The notes beneath the pieces are model-generated. The model did not search any database. It was given only the letters and a program-made list of their open reading frames with translations, and was not told the origin of the DNA. A stretch of DNA of 64,000 nucleotides from Paenibacillus psychroresistens. GTDB taxonomy: Bacteria; Bacillota; Bacilli; Paenibacillales; NBRC-103111. This document shows positions 8,687-19,257 of the stretch, in pieces (the first letter of the stretch is position 1; the number at the start of each line of letters is the position of its first letter). The position numbers and the translations under genes are program-made. Location: assembly GCF_009728935.1 (NCBI RefSeq), contig NZ_CP034235.1, positions 1,836,001 to 1,900,000 of the forward strand, in the 5' to 3' direction.

Positions 8687-9637
8687 ATGCAAGTAGCCAA
8701 TGAAGAGATAAAGAAAATAAATGCTCGCTCAGGATTAAATAATTATCGTAAGAGAAGAGAATTTCCGCTGCACTTAATGCTATTGCCTGGTATTGTATTT
8801 GTGATTATTTTTGCTTATATTCCCATGATTGGTGTTAGGATTGCCTTTCAGAATTTTCTGCCGCTTAAACATTTATTCGGGGATCAAGAATGGATTGGCT
8901 TGGAAAACTTCAAATATATTTTTGCCACACCTAACATTTGGAGGGTGATATGGAATACTCTATCCATCGCCATTATGAAAATTATCGCGGGCTTGATTGT
9001 CCCGATTACATTTGCATTACTGCTCAATGAAGTACGCAATCGAGTATTCAAACGGGTTACACAGACGATTATTTATTTTCCATACTTTCTTTCCTGGATT
9101 ATTCTAGGCGGGATTATGATCGATATCCTATCCCCATCGACAGGAATTGTTAATGAGTTTCTAGGTTTCCTCGGTTTTAAGCCCATATTCTTCTTGGGTG
9201 ATAACACTTGGTTTCCCTATACAATGGTTGGTTCCGATGTTTGGAAGAACTTTGGGTTCAGTACGATTATTTATTTGGCTGCGATAACGAGCATTGATCC
9301 TTCTTTATACGAATCAGCTGCAGTAGATGGAGCGGGTAGATGGAAGCAAACCTGGCACATCACATTGCCTGGCATGCACATGATCATCATTCTCTTAATG
9401 GTGCTTAGCTTAGGAGGAGTGTTGGATGCTGGGTTTGATCAAATTTTTAATTTATATAGTCCTCAGGTCTACGAATCAGGAGATGTCATTGACACCATGG
9501 TCTATCGGATGGGACTTCTTCAAGCACAATATGGTCCATCGACTGCGGTTGGATTATTGAAATCCATTGTTTCTTTTGTGCTCATTTCAACCTCTTATTT
9601 TGTCGTATATCGTTTATTTAAGTATAGAATTTTTTAA
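8687..9637 (+). CDS. ABC sugar importer permease (LplB type)
   Basis: A 316-residue inner-membrane permease of the binding-protein-dependent transport family with about six membrane segments. The EAA loop that docks the ATPase is visible near residue 205 (ESAAVDGAGRWKQTWHI). The N-terminal cytoplasmic tail of about 30 residues is usual for LplB-like partners. GAGGGAG precedes ATG 8687. It forms a heterodimer with the 9683 product and serves the 6970 binding protein, judging by gene order and spacing (91 and 45 bases). Confidence 0.92.
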   Translation: MQVANEEIKKINARSGLNNYRKRREFPLHLMLLPGIVFVIIFAYIPMIGVRIAFQNFLPLKHLFGDQEWIGLENFKYIFATPNIWRVIWNTLSIAIMKIIAGLIVPITFALLLNEVRNRVFKRVTQTIIYFPYFLSWIILGGIMIDILSPSTGIVNEFLGFLGFKPIFFLGDNTWFPYTMVGSDVWKNFGFSTIIYLAAITSIDPSLYESAAVDGAGRWKQTWHITLPGMHMIIILLMVLSLGGVLDAGFDQIFNLYSPQVYESGDVIDTMVYRMGLLQAQYGPSTAVGLLKSIVSFVLISTSYFVVYRLFKYRIF

Positions 9638-9682
9638 CCAGTAGTTTTTTACAAACGGTATTATCTTGCGGGAGGGAAGATC

Positions 9683-10567
9683 ATGTTATTTAACTACACA
9701 CAGGGACAAAAAATATTCAATATTTTTAATCTTATATTTCTTACCTTAACCAGCGTAATATGCTTGGTGCCATTTGTCCATATTCTAGCGGTTTCATTCA
9801 GTGAGGATTCAGCAATTACAGGTGGATTAGTAAGCCTATGGCCAGTCCGTTTCACCTTGGATTCTTATATGTATGTCATTGAGAAGGATGCGTTCTGGAG
9901 AGCATTCGTTGTAACTTTAAAACGGGTTGCTATGGGCACGACGTTAAACGTTTTTCTTGTTATATTGCTTGCCTACCCACTATCCAAATCCAAAGAGAAA
10001 TTTCGAACTCGCTCGATCTATGTTTGGTTTTTCTTTTTCACTATGCTCTTTAGTGGCGGTTTAATTCCATCTTATATATTAATTAGTAAGCTCGGACTGA
10101 TGAATACTATTTGGGCTCTGGTCCTGCCAGGTGCTGTTACCGTATTTAATATCATTCTGATGCTGAATTTCTTTCGAGAGGTGCCAGAAGAAATCGAGGA
10201 TGCTGCGAACATCGATGGTGCAAACCATTGGCGAACCTTATGGCAGATTTATGTACCGCTCTCTACGCCAGCAATTGCGACGATCACCTTGTTCTGTATT
10301 GTGGGACATTGGAACTCCTGGTTTGATGGGCTAATCTATATGAGCAATTCAGAGAATTATCCACTGCAGAGCTATTTGCAAACTATTGTAGTTAAAATAA
10401 ATTCCGTAACGACCTCGGCTACTGAACAAATTAGATTGGCTAAGCTGAATGACCGCTCCATACGTGGAGCGCAGATGGTCGTTGCTTCCGTGCCTATTCT
10501 AATTGTATATCCGTTTTTGCAAAAATATTTTGTCAGCGGGATTCGATTGGGCAGTGTAAAAGGATAG
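9683..10567 (+). CDS. ABC sugar importer permease (LplC type)
   Basis: A 294-residue permease, the second membrane subunit of the importer begun at 6970. About six membrane segments are present, and the EAA loop reads EDAANIDGANHWRTLWQI near residue 175. A strong site (GGGAGGGAAG) precedes ATG 9683. The C-terminus ends in GIRLGSVKG, typical for LplC/MalG-type proteins. A 252-base gap separates it from the secreted glycosidase downstream. Confidence 0.92.
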   Translation: MLFNYTQGQKIFNIFNLIFLTLTSVICLVPFVHILAVSFSEDSAITGGLVSLWPVRFTLDSYMYVIEKDAFWRAFVVTLKRVAMGTTLNVFLVILLAYPLSKSKEKFRTRSIYVWFFFFTMLFSGGLIPSYILISKLGLMNTIWALVLPGAVTVFNIILMLNFFREVPEEIEDAANIDGANHWRTLWQIYVPLSTPAIATITLFCIVGHWNSWFDGLIYMSNSENYPLQSYLQTIVVKINSVTTSATEQIRLAKLNDRSIRGAQMVVASVPILIVYPFLQKYFVSGIRLGSVKG

Positions 10568-10819
10568 GTAAAAATAACATCAGACTTTAGTAAAGATATT
10601 CTATTGAAGCACTTGATCTCTTAAAGTACGATATCCGTGAAGCACACTCAAATAGTGTTTTATTCTATGAGGAAAGGAGGGATTAGGCATTAATTAATGT
10701 TCTTTGAGCAGCAATGAAAACGGTAACAATGGAGGTGGCAACGGACAATCTAAAGGCATTTCTTAAAATGGGTAGTTAGCTCAAACAGCTTTCAATAAAA
10801 TAATCAGGAGGTTTTGAGA

Positions 10820-12889
10820 TTGAGGATAAAAGGCAGTGTTCCATATTTATTAATAATGGCCATGTTGGTAATGATGATAGCGACGATTTTCCCTTCAGAT
10901 GCTAATGCGTATAGTGTGCCAAATACCCGAGGCGGAGTCAACGCTCAATGGTATTACGGCACTCAAGCCGAGTTGGATACGGCAGCCAACAATGTAGTTG
11001 CTACAGGAATGAAATGGGTGCGTATTGATTTAAAATGGGATCTTGTTCAGGCTGGAGGGGCTACCTCGTATGACTGGAGCAATCCGGATAAGATGGTTAA
11101 TACGGCACTTGCCCACGGTTTGAAGGTTTTGCTTGTTGCATCGTATACGCCTAGCTGGGCGAACGGGGGCAATTCAGATTCACGTTATTATCCTAATACC
11201 GCTAATATCAATGCTTGGAAGAATTTTCTCGATTTGTCTGTTAGGCGTTACTTGCCACTTGGTGTTTCGACCTATGAATTGTGGAATGAACCAAACTATT
11301 CGGTCCAGTCCAGTCCTTCCTTATTCGTAAGTAACATTCTAATACCGGGATCAACCGCTATTCGTGCAGCATCAGTTGCTTTACAGCTGCCGGTAACAAT
11401 TATTAATGGAGCGCCTGCCAATCTAATAGGCGTGGCTGGGATTGTGGATCCTTACGACTGGGTTACGGGGATTTATGCTAATGGCGGAAAAAACTATTTT
11501 GATGCTCTGGCGATTCATCCGTATTGCTGGCCGGCAGCTCCGACAACACCAAGTGTTTGGAATGCTCTTCTCAGGGCTAATGAAATCCATACCATTATGG
11601 CTAACAATGGAGATGGCAGTAAACAGGTTTGGGCAACTGAATTTGGTTATCCTACTCAGGGGCCAAATACAGTTACTGAGCAGCAACAGAGTGATTATAC
11701 AATATCTGCATTTCAAGTGTGGACACAGTCTGCCTGGTCTGCCTGGACAGGACCGATGTTTTTGTATACTTATAAAGATGGTGGCGTCAGCACAACCGAT
11801 CCAGAATTGAATTTTGGTTTGCTGCGCAATAACAACACCTTTAAACCTGTAATGAACCAAATACTAACTATTATGACAAATTCACCGCCAGCACCAACTC
11901 CTCCAACCTCAGGCTGGGGCGGTTCTACGTCAACTCCAACACCGACACCAACACCGACACCAACACCAACTCCACCACCAGGAGGAACGACAAGCTATGA
12001 AGCGGAGAATGGGACTTATGCAGTAGGTGGACAACAGCAAAGTGCAAGTAATGCATCTAATCTTAAGGTGGTAGGCAATTTAAATAGTGTAGGCGCCTAC
12101 TCGCAGATAAGTGGTGTAAACGGTGGAGCAGGAGGCAATGCAACACTTGTCGTTCGCTACTCCAACGGAAATACAACCTCCAGATCATTAAGCTTATATG
12201 TAAATGGTGTGAAGATTCAGCAAACAAGTTATGCTGCAACAGGTAGCTGGAATACTTTTGGAAATACCGGATCGATTACGATTCCACTTAACTCCGGCTC
12301 AAGTAACACAATCAAGATTCAAAGAGATTCAGCGGATAATGCTGCTGCAGATATCGACAAATATACCGTTACCACAAGCGGTTCCACCCCAACACCAACG
12401 CCGACGCCAACTCCACCACCAGGTTTATTAATTAACGCATTTGATAATGTTGCACAGTGGGCAGGCCAGACAACACAAACAGCCAATACAACTATTAAGA
12501 CACAAGGCACGCAATCCATCAAAAATCGTTATACAGTAGTCAGCGGTTGGGTAAATTCCTATTACACGATTAATAGCCCTTATGTGAATATTGGAACGGC
12601 TGCTAGTCTGAAAATTGACGTTTATCCACTTAGCCAAACTCCAGGAGTATTGTCTGAGCCTATAGTATTAAAACTGCAAGATCAAGTAGGTGGAGTCATC
12701 TATGAAACTAAACTTCCTCATCTGATTGCCAATCAGTGGAATACAGTAACGATTAGTTTATCAGGTATTCCAGCGGGCAATCGTCAACAAATTAAAGAAG
12801 TAAACCTTTATCTTTATTCCGGATTTACTAGTGAGATAAACGGGAGAGCCTTTCTAGAATACTATTTCGATAATTTACGGACTACCTAG
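10820..12889 (+). CDS. Secreted clan-A glycoside hydrolase with CBM6/35-like and C-terminal binding modules
   Basis: A 689-residue extracellular enzyme. It has a signal peptide (1-30), then a TIM-barrel domain of clan GH-A (about 35-350, GH39/GH5-like). Glu157 in LWNEPN is the expected acid/base and Glu274 in WATEFGYP the nucleophile. A threonine-proline linker follows, then a CBM6/35-like module beginning SYEAENG (about 392-520), a second Thr-Pro linker, and a C-terminal module of about 150 residues that is homologous to the three repeats in the next protein. TTG 10820 lies 8 bases after AGGAGG; TTG 10814 is too close. No SLH or sortase anchor is seen, so it is probably released. Substrate unknown, likely plant cell-wall glycan. 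Confidence 0.85.
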   Translation: MRIKGSVPYLLIMAMLVMMIATIFPSDANAYSVPNTRGGVNAQWYYGTQAELDTAANNVVATGMKWVRIDLKWDLVQAGGATSYDWSNPDKMVNTALAHGLKVLLVASYTPSWANGGNSDSRYYPNTANINAWKNFLDLSVRRYLPLGVSTYELWNEPNYSVQSSPSLFVSNILIPGSTAIRAASVALQLPVTIINGAPANLIGVAGIVDPYDWVTGIYANGGKNYFDALAIHPYCWPAAPTTPSVWNALLRANEIHTIMANNGDGSKQVWATEFGYPTQGPNTVTEQQQSDYTISAFQVWTQSAWSAWTGPMFLYTYKDGGVSTTDPELNFGLLRNNNTFKPVMNQILTIMTNSPPAPTPPTSGWGGSTSTPTPTPTPTPTPTPPPGGTTSYEAENGTYAVGGQQQSASNASNLKVVGNLNSVGAYSQISGVNGGAGGNATLVVRYSNGNTTSRSLSLYVNGVKIQQTSYAATGSWNTFGNTGSITIPLNSGSSNTIKIQRDSADNAAADIDKYTVTTSGSTPTPTPTPTPPPGLLINAFDNVAQWAGQTTQTANTTIKTQGTQSIKNRYTVVSGWVNSYYTINSPYVNIGTAASLKIDVYPLSQTPGVLSEPIVLKLQDQVGGVIYETKLPHLIANQWNTVTISLSGIPAGNRQQIKEVNLYLYSGFTSEINGRAFLEYYFDNLRTT
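11930..11980 (+). repeat. Low-complexity Thr-Pro linker repeat, first copy
   Basis: Tandem ACACC(A/G) hexamers code for a (Thr-Pro)n linker between catalytic and binding modules. A second, shorter tract at about 12386-12420 codes for the next linker. Such tracts can change length by slippage. Confidence 0.8.
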
Positions 12890-12905
12890 CTTTAGACTAG
12901 CGAAC

Positions 12906-12942
12906 AGGGGTGATTGAAACACTTAGGGTCACCCCTTTTTTT
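12906..12942 (+). terminator. Rho-independent terminator after the secreted glycosidase
   Basis: The stem AGGGGTGA/TCACCCCT with a 15-base loop is followed directly by seven T residues. Confidence 0.85.
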
Positions 12943-13000
12943 CTTATGGAAATTTTGATGAATACCAATTAAAAATTTTACTAAAAGTGGAGGGCTAAAG

Positions 13001-16000
13001 ATGCTTAAAAGACTAAATGCCATTGTACTAATCATTTCTATGTTAATTGGATTATTGGGATTGGGAATTATGCCTGCGAATAAGGCTTATGCAGAAAATA
13101 TAGATACACAGGTTATGAGTACTAAAGATGAGGTTGTAAACGGGTTTGAACAACTAAGTCAATGGGCAGGAGAAGCGACTACTGTTGCAGAAACAGTTTA
13201 CAAAACCGAAGGTGCACAATCTGCAAAAGCTACTTTTGCAGTTTCAAATCCGGCAAATGGCAACGCATGGAGCGGTTTTTACTGGGAAGTTGGAGGCAGT
13301 CACTTAGATTTGTCTGAGGCAACGCAGCTAAAAATAGATATTCGCCCAGTTGGGGTACAAACAGCGGGTGAAGTTGAACCTCTGCATTTCAAGCTTGAAG
13401 ATAGTGTTGGCGGTGTCTTGTATGAAGATATACTCCCGGTGCAGAATGCGAATGAATGGAATACATTTAATTTGGATTTAAGCAGCATTTCATCAGCAAA
13501 TCGTGCATCGATTACTTACGTAGTTTTCTATGTGTTTAATCAAGATGCTTCTATTAATGGCAGGACTTCCTTGCAATATATGTTTGACAATGTGAGAGCA
13601 GTTAAGCCAGCTGCGATGATTCAACATGTCGTTGACGGTTTTGAAGATTTAGGCAAATGGGGCTTTGATGCAGGGTTGACTCCTGTCGCAGAGACAATCT
13701 ACAAAACGGAAGGGAATCAATCTCTTGATATTACATTTCCTGTACCGACCGAGAATTGTTGTATAGGTCTTTTCTTGAAAATCCCAAGCCCTTATGTGGA
13801 TATGTCTGGTGCGAGCCAGCTTAAATTTGATATCCGGCCGGTGGGCAGCCAGTCCATGGGCAGTGAACCGATTCGGTTTAAGCTGCAGGATAAAGTCGAT
13901 GGCCATGTTATTTATGAGGATGTACTTCCTGTAATGAATGCTAATGAGTGGAATACATTCACTTTGGATTTAAGCAATGTGCCAGTGGAAGAACGTTCTT
14001 CGATTGAATATATCGTTTTCTATGTATTCAATGAGGACTCTGGAATTAACGGAAGAACGTCGCTGCATTATATGTTGGACAATGTGAGAATGCTTACCCC
14101 AATTGTTAACTTGACTGAGCGAGTAGTGAACGGTTTCGAAGATATGAGTCAATGGGGATTTGATGAGGGGCTTACTCCTGTCACAGAAACCGTCTATAAA
14201 ACCGAGGGGAATCAATCTCTCGACATTACGTTTCCTGTACCGACTAGTAATTGCTGTATCGGGTTTTTCTGGAAAATCCCGAGTCCATTTATTGATATGT
14301 CTGGAGCAACCAAACTGAAATTTGATATCCGCCCAGTAGGCAGCCAATCTGTAGACAAAGAACCGATCCGTTTTAAGCTGCAGGATAAAGTAGATGGACA
14401 TGTCATCTATGAAGACGTGTTACCTGCGATGATTGCTAACGAATGGAATACATTCACTTTGGATTTAAGCAATGTTCCGGTGGAAGAACGATCATCGATT
14501 GAATATATCGTATTCTACGTATTTAATGGAGATGCCTCGATTGGCGGCAGAACTACACTGCATTATATGTTGGATAATATTAGAATACTTAGTCCAGCTC
14601 AGATCCAGCCCGTAACGGCCACTCCTGGTGCTTCGGCTGTCTTGCCGGGTACGCCTGTGAGTCTTGCTACAGAAACAAGTGGAGCCTCGATTTTCTACAC
14701 CTTGGACGGTACAGACCCGAGAAGCTCAGCTTCAAAAATTGAATATAATGGGCCAATTACGATAGAGGAAGTAACTTTAATCAAGGCTTATGCTGAAATG
14801 GAGGGCTTTGGGAAAAGTGCAGTATCCAATTTTCAGTTCAATATTGGGACTGGTGTTCCTGGTGAAGAGATTTACAAACTGAATTCCAATGTTGGGGATA
14901 TTGGCGATAGTGTGCTTGCAGGAATTAATAAAACCACACATATAGATCAAAACGGATACATGGATGATTGGAGTGGGCAAGCAAGCTTCAAACTGCCCTC
15001 TAACATTAGTAAACAAGTCATAGTTAATGGTTGGGCTGGTGATGCTGATCTTTCTGCCAATGTAGCTTTGGCTTATGATGACAATAATCTTCTTGTACAT
15101 GTTAAGGTTAAAGATAATGTCCAATCAGACTTTTCTAATGGAGATATTTGGATGGGCGATAGCGTGCAGGTAGCATTTTCTAAAGACGGGACCGTTTACG
15201 GACCTGAATATGGCTTCTCCTATGGTCAAGGGACGGCTAGTAAATTTAGCTGGAACAGTGGAAGTGCCAAGCTAGGTGTAGATTCAATCAAATTTAAATC
15301 AAGCAGGGATGAAGGCACCAAAGAAACAACCTATGATATTTCTATTCCATGGTTAGCTGTATTACCGGTATTACCTGGCGAAAAAGTTCCTTTCACCTTA
15401 ATTGTTAACGACAACGATGGAAATGGCAGAAAAGGTTATATAGAATGGACACCGGGAATAGGTAATGGCAAGAATGCGACAACCCTAGGGTCTTTAATCT
15501 TACTTCAGCCGACACAAACCTGGAGTACTGGGCTGTATGGTCCCCAGAAAACATTGGAGGAATCGGTAGATAATTATTATTTATCTCTACCTAACTTTGG
15601 AACGGACGATATTGATTTTGCCCTATCGGTTCCAGCAGCGAATTTAACAATCGATCATCTTATTGTTCCAGCAGGAAAAGTGCTTAAGAAAGCAATCCCT
15701 GTAACATTCCATGCCCTTGGTAACCAAGAGGTCAAAGCAACACTAACCGAAAATGGCACTGGAATAGTGAAAGAGGCTAAAGTTCAAGTAGCTGTTTCAA
15801 GAAATGATGCAGGCTTGAATGCTGCATTTGACGACTTGAACGCAAGACTTCCCATTCTCGAAGGTTTACTGTCACAGGCGAAAGCAAAGAATATTCCTGT
15901 AGACTATGAAACAGTGAATTATACAGTCATTAAGAATTTTATCCAATATGGCAAAGATGATGTTGCTAGCAGCTTTACCTCGCGTGCGGATTATGTAGCA

Positions 16001-19000
16001 ACTGAGCTGGAGAAATTATTCCAGGAAGCGGAAACAAATTTAAATGCTTATCTAAGTGGGCAGAAAACGGCGTTGGCTGTTCCAAGATATGTGACTGGAG
16101 CAACAGATATTGAAGGTTATTCCTTTATGGGCGCTGCTAAAACCTCCGTTTCTGATGTCATCCAGAATCGGCCCATTTTCTTTACCGGATATGGACATTT
16201 CAATCAAGCTAAGGCTGATATTCCAAAATTTAGCGATTATGGAACTAACATTATCCAAATGGAAATTGGTCCAGATGGAACAGTTCTTGCTCCTGAGCAA
16301 GGTAGTGATGCGGATTTCAGCATATCGACGACCAATATCGAGGATAATATTATTCCCTATTTGCAGAATGCAGATGACCATAATATTGCTGTAAGCTTGC
16401 TGCTTTCACCACATTATTTTCCAGCATGGGCAAAAACCAAATGGCCTGATTTGGCTAATTCAAACGAAGGCTTCCTTAATTATAATGTCAATGCTCCAAA
16501 GGCACGTGAAATTGTAAAAGCATTCATTGATACCATAGTACCTTTAGTCAAAGATCATCCGTCTTTACACAGCATTATTCTGACGAATGAACCTAAGTAT
16601 GATACCAGAAAGGATTCATTCGCTGTAACACCGTGGCATGAATTTCTCGAGCACAAATATAGCGATATTGGCAGCTTAAACGACATTTACGGAACGGATT
16701 TCACTTTATTCAATGAAGTAGCGATGCCAAATGCAGATGAAGCTACACCGTTATATTACGATTGGACAACGTTTAATAATGACTATTTTGCCTCCTGGCA
16801 TGAATGGATGGCTGGGCTGGTTAAGGAGCTGGCACCTGAGTTGCCTGTGAGCACTAAGATCATGGGGAATTTAAATGGTGTTACAACTTACGGGGTAGAT
16901 CCTGAAGATTTCAGTAAATTCTCCGATATTAATGGAAATGACAACTGGAATTACTTAGGCAATGGAGCGGGTGGTTTCCTCAGAGAAAACAGATTCTATG
17001 ATTTACAGACTTCTTTAAAAAAAGCGCCCGTATTTAATTCAGAAACGCATGTTATTGCGGATCGGGATAGTGTATTTACTCCAGAACAAGCTGAGCATGT
17101 AGAAACATCGATGTGGCAAGCGGCTGTTCATGGCAGAACGGCTTCAACGGTATGGGTATGGGAGCGAACAAATGATGCAACCAGCGACCTGAATGGCAGT
17201 GTATTGAATCGGCCGGATGTTGTCAAAACGATTGGTAAATTAAATTTAGATCTGAACAGATTGGCTTATGAAGTGACAGCATTGCAGAATATTACGCCAC
17301 AATCTGCGATCCTCTATTCACTGCCTTCGATGGTTTACACAAACCAATATCTAGATACATTGGATAAGGCTTATGAAGCTTTAACCTATAATGGTCAAAA
17401 GGTTGGGTTTGTCTCGGAAAAGCAAACGCAAATAGGTGGATTAAACAATTACAAGCTGCTAATTATTCCTCAGGCAACTCATGTTGGTGCAGCTACATTG
17501 CTGGCAATTAAGAGCTTTGTTGCAGCTGGCGGAAAAGTAATTGTGATTGGGAACGATGCTTTAAGCTTCGATGAGAATAATAAACCGTTAAATGCAGCTG
17601 ACAGAAGCGCTATACTTTCCAATTCAATAGTCAAAGATGCCTCTATGGATATGGATACCTTGAAGCAAACCGTAAGAGATGAATTGAAAACATTAGGATT
17701 AATGCAGGTCGTGCTTAAAGATAAGAGCACTGGATTGCCAATTGACGGTGTTGAATGGCTAAGCACAGAGTATAATGGAAAACTCTTAATAAACTTTGCT
17801 GATTATGATTCTTCTTCTACCTCCAAGAATTTTAATATTGAAGTGAACGGAAAATCCGTGGGTACAGCAAACGAGCTTATTAATGGCGGTACAATGGATA
17901 CGAACAATATTACAGCTACCTTAGAAAAGCCCTATTTGATTAGTGTCAATTTAAACAACGGCGGAGGCAGTACTACTCCTACCAATCCAGTTCCTGCAGT
18001 ACCGACAATTCCAGTGGTAGATAATGGGCAGAAAGAGTTTAAAGATAACTTGATTAATGTCACCCCTAAATTGGAGAACGGTAAAGCAATTGCCGCTATA
18101 TCGTTAAGTGATTTTTCAAAAGCACTTGAAAATGTAAAGACGGATAGCCAAGGTGAAAGTACTGTATCTATCGAGATAAAAGCAGTAGATGGCACTAAGG
18201 AATATGTATTACAGCTTCCAGCTACTCTTTTTAACAAGGAAAGTGAGCATAAGAATCTGGAAATAAAAACGCCAGAAGGATCTGTAATCCTACCGTTGAA
18301 TATGTTCTCAGAAGCAGAAACACAAGGGGTGAAAACGATTGAGCTGTCCATAGCTTCAGCGGATGCATCCAAATTGAGCAACGATATTAAACAACGCATT
18401 GGAAGCAGGCCAGTTGTAGAAATCAGCTTCAATGCAGATGGCAAGGTGCTTCATTGGAATAATCCAGATGTACCGGTAGCAGTATCTATTGCTTATACAC
18501 CATCCAAGGAAGAGCTGGGAAATCTGGAGCACATTGTTGTCTGGTATATAGATGGAACGGATGCTGCAATTCCAGTGCCTAATGCTCAATATGATGCAGC
18601 AACAGGGATGATTGTTTTTACCACAACACATTTTAGCAAATATGCTGTAGCTTACAATTTCACTAGCTTTAGTGATGCAGCAAAATTCAAATGGGCGCAA
18701 CAATCAATCGAAGTGATGACTTCTAAAGGGATTTTAAATGGAACCAAGGATGCTGCCTTATTCAACCCGGACCGAAGTATTACTAGAGATGAATTCATGG
18801 ATGCTTTAGTCAAGACATTGGGCATTTCAGCTAAGTTTGATACTAATTTTAGTGATCTTAACAAATCGGATACCTTTTATAACTCCATTGGAATAGCCAA
18901 AAAGCTTGGAATAACATTGGGGACTGGGGAGAATAAGTTCAATCCAGGTGCACAGATAACAAGACAGGAAATGGCTGTGTTTTTGGTTAGAGCTCTGAAA

Positions 19001-19210
19001 ATAGCTAATAAAACACTGGCGGATGGAACGGAGAACGATCTTAAAATTTTCACGGATGCCCCCAAAATAGCCAGTTATGCCAAAGAGTATATGGCCGATC
19101 TGGTTAAGGACGGAATTCTTGTAGGGGATGGACATACCATTATTCCACTAGGTCATTTAACAAAGGCGCAAGCTGCAGTCGTGTTGTACAGGATTTATAA
19201 CAAAAACTAA
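13001..19210 (+). CDS. Giant SLH-anchored GH42-like glycosidase with three tandem binding modules
   Basis: A 2069-residue cell-surface enzyme. In order: signal peptide (1-31), three tandem 165-residue carbohydrate-binding-like modules (about 45-535), a chitobiase C-terminal/FN3-like domain (540-615), a CBM9-like module (about 650-825), a helical spacer (about 925-1020), a GH42-like TIM barrel (about 1035-1400), a flavodoxin-like trimerisation-type domain (about 1420-1560), beta-rich spacers, and three SLH domains (about 1886-2069). Glu1197 in LTNEPKYD and Glu1348 in FNSETHV are the likely acid/base and nucleophile. SLH domains bind pyruvylated wall polymer, so the enzyme is surface-held. GGAGGG precedes ATG 13001. 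Beta-galactosidase activity is only a family guess. Confidence 0.87.
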   Translation: MLKRLNAIVLIISMLIGLLGLGIMPANKAYAENIDTQVMSTKDEVVNGFEQLSQWAGEATTVAETVYKTEGAQSAKATFAVSNPANGNAWSGFYWEVGGSHLDLSEATQLKIDIRPVGVQTAGEVEPLHFKLEDSVGGVLYEDILPVQNANEWNTFNLDLSSISSANRASITYVVFYVFNQDASINGRTSLQYMFDNVRAVKPAAMIQHVVDGFEDLGKWGFDAGLTPVAETIYKTEGNQSLDITFPVPTENCCIGLFLKIPSPYVDMSGASQLKFDIRPVGSQSMGSEPIRFKLQDKVDGHVIYEDVLPVMNANEWNTFTLDLSNVPVEERSSIEYIVFYVFNEDSGINGRTSLHYMLDNVRMLTPIVNLTERVVNGFEDMSQWGFDEGLTPVTETVYKTEGNQSLDITFPVPTSNCCIGFFWKIPSPFIDMSGATKLKFDIRPVGSQSVDKEPIRFKLQDKVDGHVIYEDVLPAMIANEWNTFTLDLSNVPVEERSSIEYIVFYVFNGDASIGGRTTLHYMLDNIRILSPAQIQPVTATPGASAVLPGTPVSLATETSGASIFYTLDGTDPRSSASKIEYNGPITIEEVTLIKAYAEMEGFGKSAVSNFQFNIGTGVPGEEIYKLNSNVGDIGDSVLAGINKTTHIDQNGYMDDWSGQASFKLPSNISKQVIVNGWAGDADLSANVALAYDDNNLLVHVKVKDNVQSDFSNGDIWMGDSVQVAFSKDGTVYGPEYGFSYGQGTASKFSWNSGSAKLGVDSIKFKSSRDEGTKETTYDISIPWLAVLPVLPGEKVPFTLIVNDNDGNGRKGYIEWTPGIGNGKNATTLGSLILLQPTQTWSTGLYGPQKTLEESVDNYYLSLPNFGTDDIDFALSVPAANLTIDHLIVPAGKVLKKAIPVTFHALGNQEVKATLTENGTGIVKEAKVQVAVSRNDAGLNAAFDDLNARLPILEGLLSQAKAKNIPVDYETVNYTVIKNFIQYGKDDVASSFTSRADYVATELEKLFQEAETNLNAYLSGQKTALAVPRYVTGATDIEGYSFMGAAKTSVSDVIQNRPIFFTGYGHFNQAKADIPKFSDYGTNIIQMEIGPDGTVLAPEQGSDADFSISTTNIEDNIIPYLQNADDHNIAVSLLLSPHYFPAWAKTKWPDLANSNEGFLNYNVNAPKAREIVKAFIDTIVPLVKDHPSLHSIILTNEPKYDTRKDSFAVTPWHEFLEHKYSDIGSLNDIYGTDFTLFNEVAMPNADEATPLYYDWTTFNNDYFASWHEWMAGLVKELAPELPVSTKIMGNLNGVTTYGVDPEDFSKFSDINGNDNWNYLGNGAGGFLRENRFYDLQTSLKKAPVFNSETHVIADRDSVFTPEQAEHVETSMWQAAVHGRTASTVWVWERTNDATSDLNGSVLNRPDVVKTIGKLNLDLNRLAYEVTALQNITPQSAILYSLPSMVYTNQYLDTLDKAYEALTYNGQKVGFVSEKQTQIGGLNNYKLLIIPQATHVGAATLLAIKSFVAAGGKVIVIGNDALSFDENNKPLNAADRSAILSNSIVKDASMDMDTLKQTVRDELKTLGLMQVVLKDKSTGLPIDGVEWLSTEYNGKLLINFADYDSSSTSKNFNIEVNGKSVGTANELINGGTMDTNNITATLEKPYLISVNLNNGGGSTTPTNPVPAVPTIPVVDNGQKEFKDNLINVTPKLENGKAIAAISLSDFSKALENVKTDSQGESTVSIEIKAVDGTKEYVLQLPATLFNKESEHKNLEIKTPEGSVILPLNMFSEAETQGVKTIELSIASADASKLSNDIKQRIGSRPVVEISFNADGKVLHWNNPDVPVAVSIAYTPSKEELGNLEHIVVWYIDGTDAAIPVPNAQYDAATGMIVFTTTHFSKYAVAYNFTSFSDAAKFKWAQQSIEVMTSKGILNGTKDAALFNPDRSITRDEFMDALVKTLGISAKFDTNFSDLNKSDTFYNSIGIAKKLGITLGTGENKFNPGAQITRQEMAVFLVRALKIANKTLADGTENDLKIFTDAPKIASYAKEYMADLVKDGILVGDGHTIIPLGHLTKAQAAVVLYRIYNKN
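13133..14617 (+). repeat. Three tandem 495-bp repeats (binding modules) in the giant glycosidase
   Basis: Units start at 13133, 13628 and 14123, exactly 495 bases (165 residues) apart. Each opens with VVNGFE- or VVDGFE-type sequence and closes with a Y-M-x-DN-x-R pattern. Units 2 and 3 are much more alike than unit 1, including an NCC pair, so the second duplication is recent. Confidence 0.88.
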
Positions 19211-19228
19211 ATGAAGTATCTACTATCT

Positions 19229-19257
19229 AACCCGGAATTCTCGGGTTATTTTTTTTC
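19229..19257 (+). terminator. Rho-independent terminator after the giant glycosidase
   Basis: AACCCG/CGGGTT stem with a 7-base loop, followed by A and eight T residues. Confidence 0.8.

Noticed and set aside
10704-10766. Short frame coding for a Gly/Asn-rich stretch between the first importer and the secreted glycosidase
   Set aside because: TTG start without a suitable ribosome binding site and only 20 codons. It may be a remnant of a linker, but nothing else of such a gene is left.
11423-11860. Overlapping 122- and 145-codon frames inside the secreted glycosidase
   Set aside because: Both are shadows of the GH domain, which contains intact catalytic motifs in its own frame.
17932-18444. 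170-codon minus-strand frame within the giant glycosidase
   Set aside because: Antisense to a long certain gene and serine/leucine-rich as expected for a shadow frame.
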